Made by a program: the position numbers and the translations under genes. Below are positions 30,840 through 39,771 of a stretch of DNA of 60,074 bases, piece after piece. The stretch's first letter is position 1. Each line of letters opens with the position of its first letter. Source of the DNA: Planctomycetota bacterium (GTDB taxonomy: Bacteria; Planctomycetota; Planctomycetia; Pirellulales; Pirellulaceae); contig JAQBZB010000014.1 in the NCBI GenBank assembly GCA_027622275.1, positions 1 to 60,074 on the forward strand, read 5' to 3'. The notes beneath the pieces are model-generated. The model saw nothing but the letters and a program-made list of their open reading frames with translations, did no database searches and was not told the origin of the DNA.

Positions 30840-33698
30840 ATGCCAAACTCCAACCGTTTAACCGAACGACTGATCGCTCAAGCGAAGCTGGGCGAAGAGG
30901 CTGCACTGGTCGACTTGATCGGTCAGCTGGGGCCACGTCTTCGTCAAGCGATCGACGCCGAGCTGGAGGCCGTGCAGCATGATCTCGACGCCACGCAGAT
31001 GTGGAACGAGATTCAAGACGAAGCAAAACGGCGGGTGAGCGAGTTCGAAGGCACCACGGAAACAGAATTCAAAGCTTGGGCCGAGCGACTGGCGTTACGG
31101 CACATCCGATATTCCGTGGGCGGTCGAGCGGGAAATATCGAGACGGTTGTTAACGCACCAAAAACGGAGTTTCTGCCGGAGCCAGCACGGACTTCCGAAG
31201 TTACCGGAGCTGCGGAAGTCGCAGCCTCAACAACTGCCGACCCGAATGCGACGATTGCTCCCCACAATATCGAGGCGGCGAACTACGACCCAAACGCAAC
31301 GATAGCGCCTGGCGACGGCGACACGATTTCTCCGCACGATATTGCAACTCTGGCGCGTGATCCGCACGCCACGATCACGAATCTTGCGGCGATTCCGCTG
31401 GCACCGCAGGCCACGAAGATCTTCGGCGATTACGAAATCCTCGAAACGATCGCTAAAGGGGGAATGGGCGTCGTCTATAAGGCTCGCCAACGCAAGCTGA
31501 ACCGCATCGTGGCCTTGAAGATGATCCTGGCCGGGCAGTTCGCGGACCAAGGAGACATCGATCGCTTTTATGCCGAGGCCCAAGCGGCGGCTCACTTGCG
31601 GCACCCCAACATCGTGGGCATTCATGAAGTTGGCGAATGTGAAGGGCAGCACTACTTCTCGATGGAGTACATCGAAGGCAAGAGCCTGGGCGATCTTGTC
31701 CGCGAGCATCCGCTGGCCCCGCGCAATGCCGCCAAGTTCGTGAAGACGGTTTCCGAGGCGATGCACTACGCCCACGAGGAAGGTGTGTTGCACCGCGACT
31801 TGAAACCATCCAACGTCTTGGTGGACGAGAACGATGTGCCGTTGGTCACGGATTTTGGTCTGGCCAAGCGGACGGCCGAGCAATCGCAATTGACCGTGGC
31901 CGGAACCGTCTTGGGCACGCCGAGTTATATGCCGCCCGAGCAGGCCTCTGGAAAACTCGATCAAATCTCGGTGCGTAGTGATGTCTATTCACTCGGAGCG
32001 ATCCTGTACGAATTGATCACCGGCAAGCCGCCGTTCGGTGCGGCGAACCCCTGGGAAACGATCAAACAGGTGCTTAGCAACGAACCCGTGTCGCCGCGAC
32101 TGCTGAATAGCGGCGTACCTGCTGATCTCGAAACAATCTGTTTGAAGTGTTTGCAGAAGGATCAAGTCCGGCGCTATCAATCGGCACAGGATCTGGCGGA
32201 AGAACTGCAACGCTTCCTGGCTGGCGAGCCGATCCTGGCGCGGCCGATCGGCATCGTCGAGCGTTCGCTCCGTTGGTGTTATCGCAATCCGTGGCCGACC
32301 GCGGCGTTAGGGGTGTTGCTGCTGGGAGTCGTGGGGACCTCCGCCGGTTTGAAGATAGCCCGCGACGCACAACACGAAGCCGAAATCGCACAAAGCGAAG
32401 CCGAGATGAGCCGCGATCAGCTGTTGGATGCGATTAACAAGTTGTTCACGGCGTGGAGTGACGTGACGCTTATCAACGAACCAGGCTTTGAAGACGTGCG
32501 AAAGGAACTCCTTGCGACAGCCAGCGATCTGTACGAACAGATGGGCACCCAACTGGGCGCGGATCCGAAGATCCAGAAGAGATTGGGGGAGTCGTACTTT
32601 CGCCTGGGCCGGTTGATGTTCAATTTCCAATCGTATGACAACTCGCGCAAATCACTCGAAAAGGGACTGAAGATTCAAAGAGAACTCGATGCGGCCAGCC
32701 CCGGCGAAGAAGAGCCGCTGCATGCCTTGGGGGAAAGCCTGAACTTGTATGGCAATGTGTTGGAGGTCACGGCAACGGGTCCAAACAATGCTCCGAACGA
32801 ATCGCAAAAACATCTCGAGGAAGCCGAAGGAGTCTATGAAGACGTCATCGAGAAGCGCCAAAAGCTGGCGGACGCGATTCCAGACAAACCGGAGTACAAG
32901 CGGCAACTATTGAATTCGCGGATGAACCATGGCATGGTTCAACAGCGAATGGGAAGATCGCTTGACGACCACGGCGACCGGCTCTTCGACGAAGGAGGCC
33001 GGGAAGAAGCCGAGGCATCCTACCGAGCCGCCGAGAAGTTCTACGAAGTAGCGCGGCGGCGCGTCGAACTGGTACAGCCGGCCCGCCACGAGTTGCTCGA
33101 ACGACTCGCTGAATCGTCTGGCATTCGGGACGACGTCGTCCACGACTTGGCGCAAGGCTATTACAACTTGGCGAAGCTTACCAAGCGACTTGGAGACTAT
33201 GTCGCGACGGACGAATACCTCGCTGCCGCCGTCGGCGAATTCGATACGCTGCTTGATGAATACCCCAAACATTTAGAGTACCAGTACGACCAAGCCGCTT
33301 GCTGGATGCTCGTCGGCGAGGCGAAGTTTGAACAAAGACTGGACTCCGATCAAGATGCAATGAGAAAGACATTCTCGACGAAAGCGATTGAAGCCTACAA
33401 GAGTGCGGAAGTGATATTGAAGCGGATGGCCAGCAAGAGTACGAGTGTTCCCAAATATCGTCGCGACTTGGCATACGTCTACCTGCAAATCGGCGAGATT
33501 CACTTCCTCGACGAACAAGACAAAGAGGCACTCGATGCCTACCGATCGGCGGATACGATTCTTACTCCCATGGTCGGCGAATTCCCGGACGACATGGACC
33601 TGCGTAATCTGCTGGAGCAAGCCAAGCGGGGCATGGCCGACGTCATCCCCGAGACGGCTGATACGCCGCCCGCAACATCACTTGAAGAAGCGAAATAG
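30840..33698 (+). CDS. Ser/Thr protein kinase with sigma-region-2-like N-terminus, TM helix and TPR domain
   Basis: A 952-residue Hanks-type kinase. Residues ~5-95 resemble the core of ECF sigma factors (RLTERLIAQAKLGEEAALVD ... FEGTTETEFKAWAERLALRH). Next is a Thr-rich linker with repeated DPNATIAP-like motifs (about residues 130-180). The kinase domain spans ~195-460 with AKGGMGVVYKA, catalytic HRDLKPSN (318) and DFGLA. A transmembrane helix (WPTAALGVLLLGVVGTSAGL, ~480-500) precedes a helical TPR-rich C-terminus to residue 952. This puts the kinase in the cytoplasm and the repeats outside the membrane. The sigma-like part probably serves binding, because no region 4 is present. Threonines in the linker are candidate autophosphorylation and FHA-binding sites. 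ATG 30840 is chosen over 30804. Confidence 0.9.
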   Translation: MPNSNRLTERLIAQAKLGEEAALVDLIGQLGPRLRQAIDAELEAVQHDLDATQMWNEIQDEAKRRVSEFEGTTETEFKAWAERLALRHIRYSVGGRAGNIETVVNAPKTEFLPEPARTSEVTGAAEVAASTTADPNATIAPHNIEAANYDPNATIAPGDGDTISPHDIATLARDPHATITNLAAIPLAPQATKIFGDYEILETIAKGGMGVVYKARQRKLNRIVALKMILAGQFADQGDIDRFYAEAQAAAHLRHPNIVGIHEVGECEGQHYFSMEYIEGKSLGDLVREHPLAPRNAAKFVKTVSEAMHYAHEEGVLHRDLKPSNVLVDENDVPLVTDFGLAKRTAEQSQLTVAGTVLGTPSYMPPEQASGKLDQISVRSDVYSLGAILYELITGKPPFGAANPWETIKQVLSNEPVSPRLLNSGVPADLETICLKCLQKDQVRRYQSAQDLAEELQRFLAGEPILARPIGIVERSLRWCYRNPWPTAALGVLLLGVVGTSAGLKIARDAQHEAEIAQSEAEMSRDQLLDAINKLFTAWSDVTLINEPGFEDVRKELLATASDLYEQMGTQLGADPKIQKRLGESYFRLGRLMFNFQSYDNSRKSLEKGLKIQRELDAASPGEEEPLHALGESLNLYGNVLEVTATGPNNAPNESQKHLEEAEGVYEDVIEKRQKLADAIPDKPEYKRQLLNSRMNHGMVQQRMGRSLDDHGDRLFDEGGREEAEASYRAAEKFYEVARRRVELVQPARHELLERLAESSGIRDDVVHDLAQGYYNLAKLTKRLGDYVATDEYLAAAVGEFDTLLDEYPKHLEYQYDQAACWMLVGEAKFEQRLDSDQDAMRKTFSTKAIEAYKSAEVILKRMASKSTSVPKYRRDLAYVYLQIGEIHFLDEQDKEALDAYRSADTILTPMVGEFPDDMDLRNLLEQAKRGMADVIPETADTPPATSLEEAK

Positions 33699-33806
33699 CG
33701 TTGCCACCAGCAAGCTCTTCGCCGAGCGAGCGCTCGGCGTAGTTCAAATCACGAGGCTAATGATTCCCCGCTTGGCGGAAGAAATGTCCTGAGAGTGTGT
33801 CGCCAG

Positions 33807-33875
33807 TACAAGCTCGACGCGCCAGCGAGTGAGTTCGACCGCCGAAAACCCACTCGCTGGCGCGTCGAGCTTGTA
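33807..33875. repeat. Perfect 25-bp palindromic element
   Basis: Arms at 33807-33831 and 33851-33875 are exact reverse complements (TACAAGCTCGACGCGCCAGC and mirror), with a 19-base spacer. It is related to 21624-21693, which differs by matched changes in both arms. Confidence 0.92.
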
Positions 33876-34006
33876 TCTTGGCATTACCACACGATTGGGA
33901 CACCATTCGCTTGGCGCGGGATGCGGCAGCGATAGCTAAAAACAGCCATTATCTTTGTGTTTGACTGTCCGCCGAGGTATTCTAGGGTCTTAGGCAACTC
34001 CTGGAA

Positions 34007-34130
34007 ATTCGCCTACACGAGAACCGCGGGCTAGCGCCCCAGCGGCTGATTTCATTCGCCTACACGAGAACCGCGGGCTAGCGCCCAGCGGCTGATTTCA
34101 TCAGCCGGCACGCGCTAGCGTCCGGTTCTC
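34007..34130. repeat. Tandemly duplicated GCGCTAGC-family palindrome
   Basis: Two near-identical units (34007-34053 and 34054-34099, starting ATTCGCCTACACGAGAACCG and differing by one C) are followed by a mirror arm (34100-34130) with GCCGGCACGCGCTAGCGTCC. The units and the mirror arm form the same palindrome as 23710-23781. The duplication points to local copying of one arm. Confidence 0.88.
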
Positions 34131-34281
34131 TTTCACAACCGATTGATTGTTTTCTTGGAGTTGCCTCAGCCGTGATTTGCAGGTCTTGTCCGGAGGGGAC
34201 AAGCTCTCCAGACCAAGACGCCGAACTGATTTCGACCCCGCTCCCAACGGTGTGCGGGTGTTACTTGACAAGGGTGTGACC

Positions 34282-37200
34282 ATGGTTCAGCGGAATTCGA
34301 AGCTTCTGAATTCGTTACTTCGACGCAAGGCTCGCAAACGCGATCGAGGCAACCAGCGACGACCGTTGCTGTTGGAATCTTTGGAGGATCGACGGCTGCT
34401 GGCGACCTTTTCGGTGACGAATACGGACGACGGCGGATCCGGTTCGCTGCGGCAGGCCATCATCGGTGCGAACACGACGCCTAATGATCCGGTGACCAGC
34501 CCGGATCTGATCGACTTCCAGATCCCCGGCACCGGACCTCACACCATCCAGCCTCGGACGCAACTTCCCCCGATCGACGAAGCCGTCATCATCGACGGCT
34601 ATTCGCAAGATGGTTCGCAGCGCAATACAGTCCCGCTGGGTGGCACGAATGCTGTGCCAATGATTGAGTTGGATGGGTCGCAGGCAGCCGGTAGCAGCGG
34701 CCTGATCATCTCCGCTCGGGGCAGCGGGAGCTCGATCTCCGGCCTCGTGATTAACGGTTTCACTTTCGCTGGCATCTACTTGAATTCCAGCGTCAACAAC
34801 ATGATCAGCGGGAACTTTGTCGGCACCGATCCATCCGGAATGGTGTCGGCGCCAAATGGTGTCGGCATCCTGATAGAGAGTGGTGCAGATAATCAAGTTG
34901 GTGGCGTCGCTGTGGGGGCGCGGAACGTCATCGCCGGCAACACTGGCAGCGGCGTCGCCGTCATTGAACCGCTGGATGTCCCAACCTTCGGCAACTCGGT
35001 CTTGGGCAATGTGATCTTCGCTAATGGGCAACTCGGTATCGATCTAGCCAACGATGGTCCCACTGCGAACGATGCCGATGACAGCGATCAGGGTCCCAAT
35101 GACTTACAGAACTTCCCCGTCCTGAACAACGTCACCAGCGACGCGACGAGTACGACGGTCGATGTCACGTTGCAGAGCCAGCCTGCGACCACGTTCCGAC
35201 TGGAGTTCTTCGCCAACGACACGCAAGACGCCACTGGACGAGCACAAGGCCAGCGATTTCTGGGATCGGCTAACGTTATGACGACGGCGGGTGGCACCGC
35301 GAACGTGTCGATTGTCTTAGCGGTTCCGGTTCCCAGCGGCCACTTCATCAGCGCTACGGCAACGAACACGACTACCTTTGACACGTCCGAGTTCTCGGCG
35401 GCCCAAGTCCAGCCGACGAATCATAATCCGATGGCGGTCGACGACGCGATCACCACCGACGAAGACACGGCGATCAGCGGCGACGTGCTGGCGGCCAATC
35501 CGAACACGGCCGACAGTGATCCCGATGGCGATACGCTGACGGTTGATCAGCTCAACGGCGACGCCGCAACCATCGGTACGGCGACGATGATCACGTCGGG
35601 TGCCCTAGTCACGCTAAATGCCAACGGCACGTTCACCTACGATCCCAACGGCGCCTTTGATGCGCTAGACTTCGGCATCGCGGGGATGGACAACTTTACT
35701 TACCGTATCTCCGACGGGAAGGGGGGCACCGACGCAGCCACCGTGAACCTGACCATCACCGGTCTGAACGACGATCCGGTCGCTGGCGATCTGTCGGCCA
35801 GCGCGGTCGAGGACGGTCCAGCCGTGACCGTGCCGTTCAATGCGGATGACATCGACGCCGACGATGATCCGACGACTCTGGATTACTCGATAATCCTAGA
35901 CCCGACCGAAGGATCAGTCACCAGCATCGTTGGCAACACCTTTACCTTCGATCCCGGCACCGACTTCCAGGACTTGACGGTCGGCCAGACGCGGTCGGTG
36001 ACATTCACCTATCAGGCAATGGATGGCCAGACCGCTCTCAGCAACACGGCCACGGCCACGATTACGGTCATCGGCGTCAACGACGCCCCCAGTTTTGCAC
36101 TCGGAGCCGATCCGATCGTGCTGGAGGATGACGGCGCGCAAACGATCATGGACTTCGCCAGCTCGATCGATCCGGGCGTCGGCGACAATGGTCAGACATT
36201 AAACTTCAACGTGCTGGTCACCGGCGCGACAGACAATCTGGCCTTCGACGTCGATCCGGCGTTGAGTCCGTCGGGCACTTTGACGTTCACCGCGACGGAC
36301 AATACCAGCGGCAAGGCGACGGTCGAAGTCACGTTACTGGACGACAGCGGCACGAGCGGGCCACTCGCAATCGACATCCCGCCAACAGGAGGCGGCAGCA
36401 TCATCAGCGGCGAAACATTCACGATTGACGATGGTGTTAATCCGCTCACGACCTTCGAGTTCAACTCGGACGAAGCCGTTAGTGCAGGTAACGTCGCGAT
36501 CCTCTTCTCATCGGTATCAACTGCGGACGAGATCGCCAACGAAACCGTCAATGCCATCGTGGCTTCGGGGCTCGCGCTCGCGCCGGCGAACGTGGGCGGT
36601 GGGCGGGTACTCATCGCCGGGTCATCGGATGGTGTCACGGTCAATGTCACTCTCAGTCCGAGCGTGGCGCTGTTCTTCGGCACGGGAGGAGTGAACACTT
36701 CCGTGACTCAGACTTTCAGCATCAACGTCACGGCGGTCAACGACGACCCAGTGCTGGGCGCGATCGGCAACAAGAACGTCGACGAAGGAGTGGAGTTGAC
36801 CTTCGTGGCCACGGCGACCGACCTGGACATCCCGGCTCAGAACCTGACGTTCACGCTGGACGCGACGTCGATTGCCAATGGCATGACGATCGACGGCACG
36901 ACAGGCGCGTTCAGCTTCACGCCCGCCGAGTTGCAGGGAGGAATGACGTTCAACGCCACGATCACGGTCACCGACGACGGCCCGAACGAGGCCAACCTGA
37001 CCGATTTCGAAACGATCTCGATCACGGTCAATGAAGTCAACGTGGCCCCGGTGCTGGACCCGATTGGTGATAAGTCGGTGGATGAACTGACGACGCTGAG
37101 TTTCCTGGCCACTGCCAGCGATGTGGATGATCCGGCCAATATGCTGACCTTCAGCCTGGCGGGCGCGGTGCCGGCAGGGGCCGGCATCACTGCGGCCGGA

Positions 37201-39456
37201 GCGTTCAGCTGGACACCGACCGAGGCGCAAGGTCCGGGCACGTTCACGTTCGACGTGGGAGTGACTGACAACGGCGTGCCGAACTTTTCGCGCCGCGAGA
37301 TGATCACCGTCACCGTGAACGAAGTCAACGTGGCTCCGGTTGCCAACCCCGACACCGACGACACGACCGAGAACGCTGTCGTGACGACGGACGTGTTGGC
37401 CAATGATACGGACGTGGACGACGACGACGATCCCACGAACTTTTCGCTCGACATCGTCAATATCAATTCCACGACGGGCTTGCTGGCCTCTCCGTCAGCG
37501 GCTGGCAGTGTCAGCATCGTCGGAAATCAGGTCGCGTTTGATCCCGGCACGGACTTCGACGAGTTGGACGATGGCGATACTGCCACCGTCACGATCAACT
37601 ACACGATGAGTGACGACAGCGGCGTGGCGTCTGTTTCCACCTTGATCATCACCATCACCGGTGTGAACGACGGGCCGGTGGCTTTTGACGACGGCTACGT
37701 GGCCCTGCCCGGGGTGCCGATCATGATCGATGATTCGATCGGCGTGCTTGCCAACGACTTGGATGTCGACAGCGACGACACGCTGACCGTCGAGCTATTC
37801 AGTGGTCCGCAGCATGGCGAATTGATGATGCTGAACGCGGATGGCTCGTTCACCTACATCGCTCCCGTGGGGACGGCAGCCACGTCTGACAGCTTCGTCT
37901 ACACCGTCCTCGATTCCGCGGGAGCATCCGACCAGGCCACCGTGGTCATCGATATTCCGCGCACCAGCGTCGCCTTGCGTCCGAGTCAGGCCGATCCGTT
38001 GCTACTGGACGTCGTCATCGAGGATCTCGAGCCCGGCGGCAAGAACGACAACCTCTCGCTCACGTTCGAGAACGGCGAACTGGTCATCACCGACAACTTG
38101 AACTTGATTGTCGACCAAACACAGACACCGCCCGTCGTGGGCCAACGGATCCCCATCGGGAACATCACCGGACAAAACATCATTGTCAATTTATCAGGTG
38201 GTGACGACGCATTGGACATCGACCTTAGCGGGCTGACCGGCGGCGGCCTGGACCGTTCACTGACCATTAACGGCGGCGGTGGTGACAACGACAGACTCGT
38301 CTTCAGCGGGGCGACCTCGCTGGGCGATGGTGCGTTAACGGTGGCAGGCAACGACGTCGAAGAGATCCTGGTCAACGGCCCGATCACGAGCAACAACGCC
38401 CCGGTCACGCTGACCGCCAAGCGAAACCTGGAAGTGAACGCGGATATCAATACGGGAGCGGGAGGCGAGGTCCGATTGACCGCGAGCGGACACGACATCT
38501 TCGGAAACTGTTCGCTGATCCATGCCGGTACTGCGGATGTGCATTTGGTTGCCGGAACGGGAATTGCCGCAGTGCGAATCCAAACCACCGGTGATGTCAC
38601 CTTGGATGGCGGCAGCGGGGGAATTGTTGGTTGCACGGGTCAGCTTGCCGTGACTGCGCAAACACTCACGGTCACGGCGGGCGCGTCGGTGGGAACGGCG
38701 CTGTTAATTGCTGGTCAGGTGACCAATGTGGAACCGTTCCGCACCAGCATCGACGCGGTCCAGGGTACGATTGGCGGCCTGGGCATCTTTCTGTTAAACG
38801 ACCGCCCGCTGACGGACAACGTCGTGCTGGTCGATGCCGCACCGCTGGGAATTCGCGATATCCGCTTCTTGCCACCAAACAACGCGCCGGAAGGTGAACA
38901 TTCGCCCTTACAGAACTCGCTCAACCGGCTCGACGTGAACAACGACGGGGCGGTGTCGCCCGTCGACGTGTTGGGAGTCGTCAATTATCTCAACTCCGCG
39001 GGGGCGGGAGTTCAGTCGGAAGGTCCCGGCAGCAAGCGGGTCATGCTGTATGTGGATGTGAACGGAGACTATTTCGCCTCGGCTCTCGATGCCTTGTTGA
39101 TCATCAACCACCTCAACACACGAACCGCCGCACAACCGGAAGGTGAGTCGACGGGCAGCGACCGCGATCGTGTCGCGAATCACCACGTCGAGCGGCTACT
39201 CGCCAGCGGTCTCTTGCTGGCCGGCCCGGTTCCGAGCGAACGAGGATTAACGGCCGCTGACCGCTCGGTACGAGAGCCCTCCAAGGCCGTCGAATCCGGC
39301 AGACCGACGTCCTCGGAAGGCCATCGTACGACGGCAAACAATGGGCCGGTTTTTCGTTGGACAATGCCGCAAGGCGACGAAGCGTCGCCGGAATGGGAAT
39401 CGCTGCTCGACGAACTCGCAGAGGACGCGGCGGAAGCTTTGTCGGCGAAAATCTGA
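34282..39456 (+). CDS. Giant surface protein: LEPR-XLL-like N-terminus, CSLREA/beta-helix, cadherin/Ig-like repeats, dockerin
   Basis: A 1724-residue exported protein. The N-terminal RRPLLLESLEDRRLLA (near residues 25-41) is the planctomycete LEPR-XLL-type sorting segment. A CSLREA-like stretch (FSVTNTDDGGSGSLRQAI) with parallel beta-helix features follows to about residue 330. Next come many tandem bacterial Ig/cadherin/VCBS-like repeats, rich in Asp and Asn, with signatures such as NHNPMAVDDAITTDEDT and NDDPVLGAIGN (~385-1235). Beta-rich material and a dockerin type I pair (LDVNNDGAVSPVDVLGVVNY and VDVNGDYFASALDALLIINH, ~1546-1613) come next. The C-terminal ~90 residues are acidic and include about 21 residues encoded by a palindrome (39268-39329). 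Likely calcium-binding adhesion or matrix protein. Confidence 0.88.
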   Translation: MVQRNSKLLNSLLRRKARKRDRGNQRRPLLLESLEDRRLLATFSVTNTDDGGSGSLRQAIIGANTTPNDPVTSPDLIDFQIPGTGPHTIQPRTQLPPIDEAVIIDGYSQDGSQRNTVPLGGTNAVPMIELDGSQAAGSSGLIISARGSGSSISGLVINGFTFAGIYLNSSVNNMISGNFVGTDPSGMVSAPNGVGILIESGADNQVGGVAVGARNVIAGNTGSGVAVIEPLDVPTFGNSVLGNVIFANGQLGIDLANDGPTANDADDSDQGPNDLQNFPVLNNVTSDATSTTVDVTLQSQPATTFRLEFFANDTQDATGRAQGQRFLGSANVMTTAGGTANVSIVLAVPVPSGHFISATATNTTTFDTSEFSAAQVQPTNHNPMAVDDAITTDEDTAISGDVLAANPNTADSDPDGDTLTVDQLNGDAATIGTATMITSGALVTLNANGTFTYDPNGAFDALDFGIAGMDNFTYRISDGKGGTDAATVNLTITGLNDDPVAGDLSASAVEDGPAVTVPFNADDIDADDDPTTLDYSIILDPTEGSVTSIVGNTFTFDPGTDFQDLTVGQTRSVTFTYQAMDGQTALSNTATATITVIGVNDAPSFALGADPIVLEDDGAQTIMDFASSIDPGVGDNGQTLNFNVLVTGATDNLAFDVDPALSPSGTLTFTATDNTSGKATVEVTLLDDSGTSGPLAIDIPPTGGGSIISGETFTIDDGVNPLTTFEFNSDEAVSAGNVAILFSSVSTADEIANETVNAIVASGLALAPANVGGGRVLIAGSSDGVTVNVTLSPSVALFFGTGGVNTSVTQTFSINVTAVNDDPVLGAIGNKNVDEGVELTFVATATDLDIPAQNLTFTLDATSIANGMTIDGTTGAFSFTPAELQGGMTFNATITVTDDGPNEANLTDFETISITVNEVNVAPVLDPIGDKSVDELTTLSFLATASDVDDPANMLTFSLAGAVPAGAGITAAGAFSWTPTEAQGPGTFTFDVGVTDNGVPNFSRREMITVTVNEVNVAPVANPDTDDTTENAVVTTDVLANDTDVDDDDDPTNFSLDIVNINSTTGLLASPSAAGSVSIVGNQVAFDPGTDFDELDDGDTATVTINYTMSDDSGVASVSTLIITITGVNDGPVAFDDGYVALPGVPIMIDDSIGVLANDLDVDSDDTLTVELFSGPQHGELMMLNADGSFTYIAPVGTAATSDSFVYTVLDSAGASDQATVVIDIPRTSVALRPSQADPLLLDVVIEDLEPGGKNDNLSLTFENGELVITDNLNLIVDQTQTPPVVGQRIPIGNITGQNIIVNLSGGDDALDIDLSGLTGGGLDRSLTINGGGGDNDRLVFSGATSLGDGALTVAGNDVEEILVNGPITSNNAPVTLTAKRNLEVNADINTGAGGEVRLTASGHDIFGNCSLIHAGTADVHLVAGTGIAAVRIQTTGDVTLDGGSGGIVGCTGQLAVTAQTLTVTAGASVGTALLIAGQVTNVEPFRTSIDAVQGTIGGLGIFLLNDRPLTDNVVLVDAAPLGIRDIRFLPPNNAPEGEHSPLQNSLNRLDVNNDGAVSPVDVLGVVNYLNSAGAGVQSEGPGSKRVMLYVDVNGDYFASALDALLIINHLNTRTAAQPEGESTGSDRDRVANHHVERLLASGLLLAGPVPSERGLTAADRSVREPSKAVESGRPTSSEGHRTTANNGPVFRWTMPQGDEASPEWESLLDELAEDAAEALSAKI
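39268..39329. repeat. Palindromic element in frame within the giant surface protein gene
   Basis: 25-bp arms at 39268-39292 and 39305-39329 are reverse complements with five mismatches. It matches the family of 28371-28439. It adds about 21 residues (VREPSKAVES region) near the C-terminus, downstream of the dockerin, without breaking the frame. Confidence 0.85.
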
Positions 39457-39771
39457 GCCAACGAAGCCGGCAGCCGTTCGAGGACAGATTCGCCCCGCCA
39501 CGGTCGTGGATGGCTCTCGAAGGAGTGTCCGATGGTCGCAGTATGCTGTCCCCCAAGGAGTTGCAACCCAAGAAGCAGGTGTCGAGCCGCTTTCTTGCTG
39601 GCCCAGGCGTGCGATTCATTCGCTGCTTTTGCGTCAAATTTGAATCATCCGTCCCAATCACTGCGACCGATACGACCAGTATGGCGCGCCATCGCTTCGC
39701 GATTCCGGTTAGAGACTGGTGGTGCGGATCGCTTCAATACTACATGGCGCGTCCCACGTCGCGTGAGTCTC
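39457..39771. other. 315-bp gap without a recognised gene
   Basis: The frame of the next gene is open from 39532, but residues before MAKNQFHF show no recognisable signal, and the usual signal-peptide pattern starts at 39772. I see no strong palindrome in this gap. It presumably contains the promoter of the outer-membrane protein gene. Confidence 0.5.

Larger units (their letters stand above)
33699..34281. other. 583-bp intergenic region with two palindromic elements
   Basis: Between the kinase and the giant surface protein genes. It holds palindromes at 33807-33875 and 34007-34130 and no convincing gene. The frame of the downstream gene is open from 34147, but the recognisable N-terminal motif starts at 34282. 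Confidence 0.7.
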
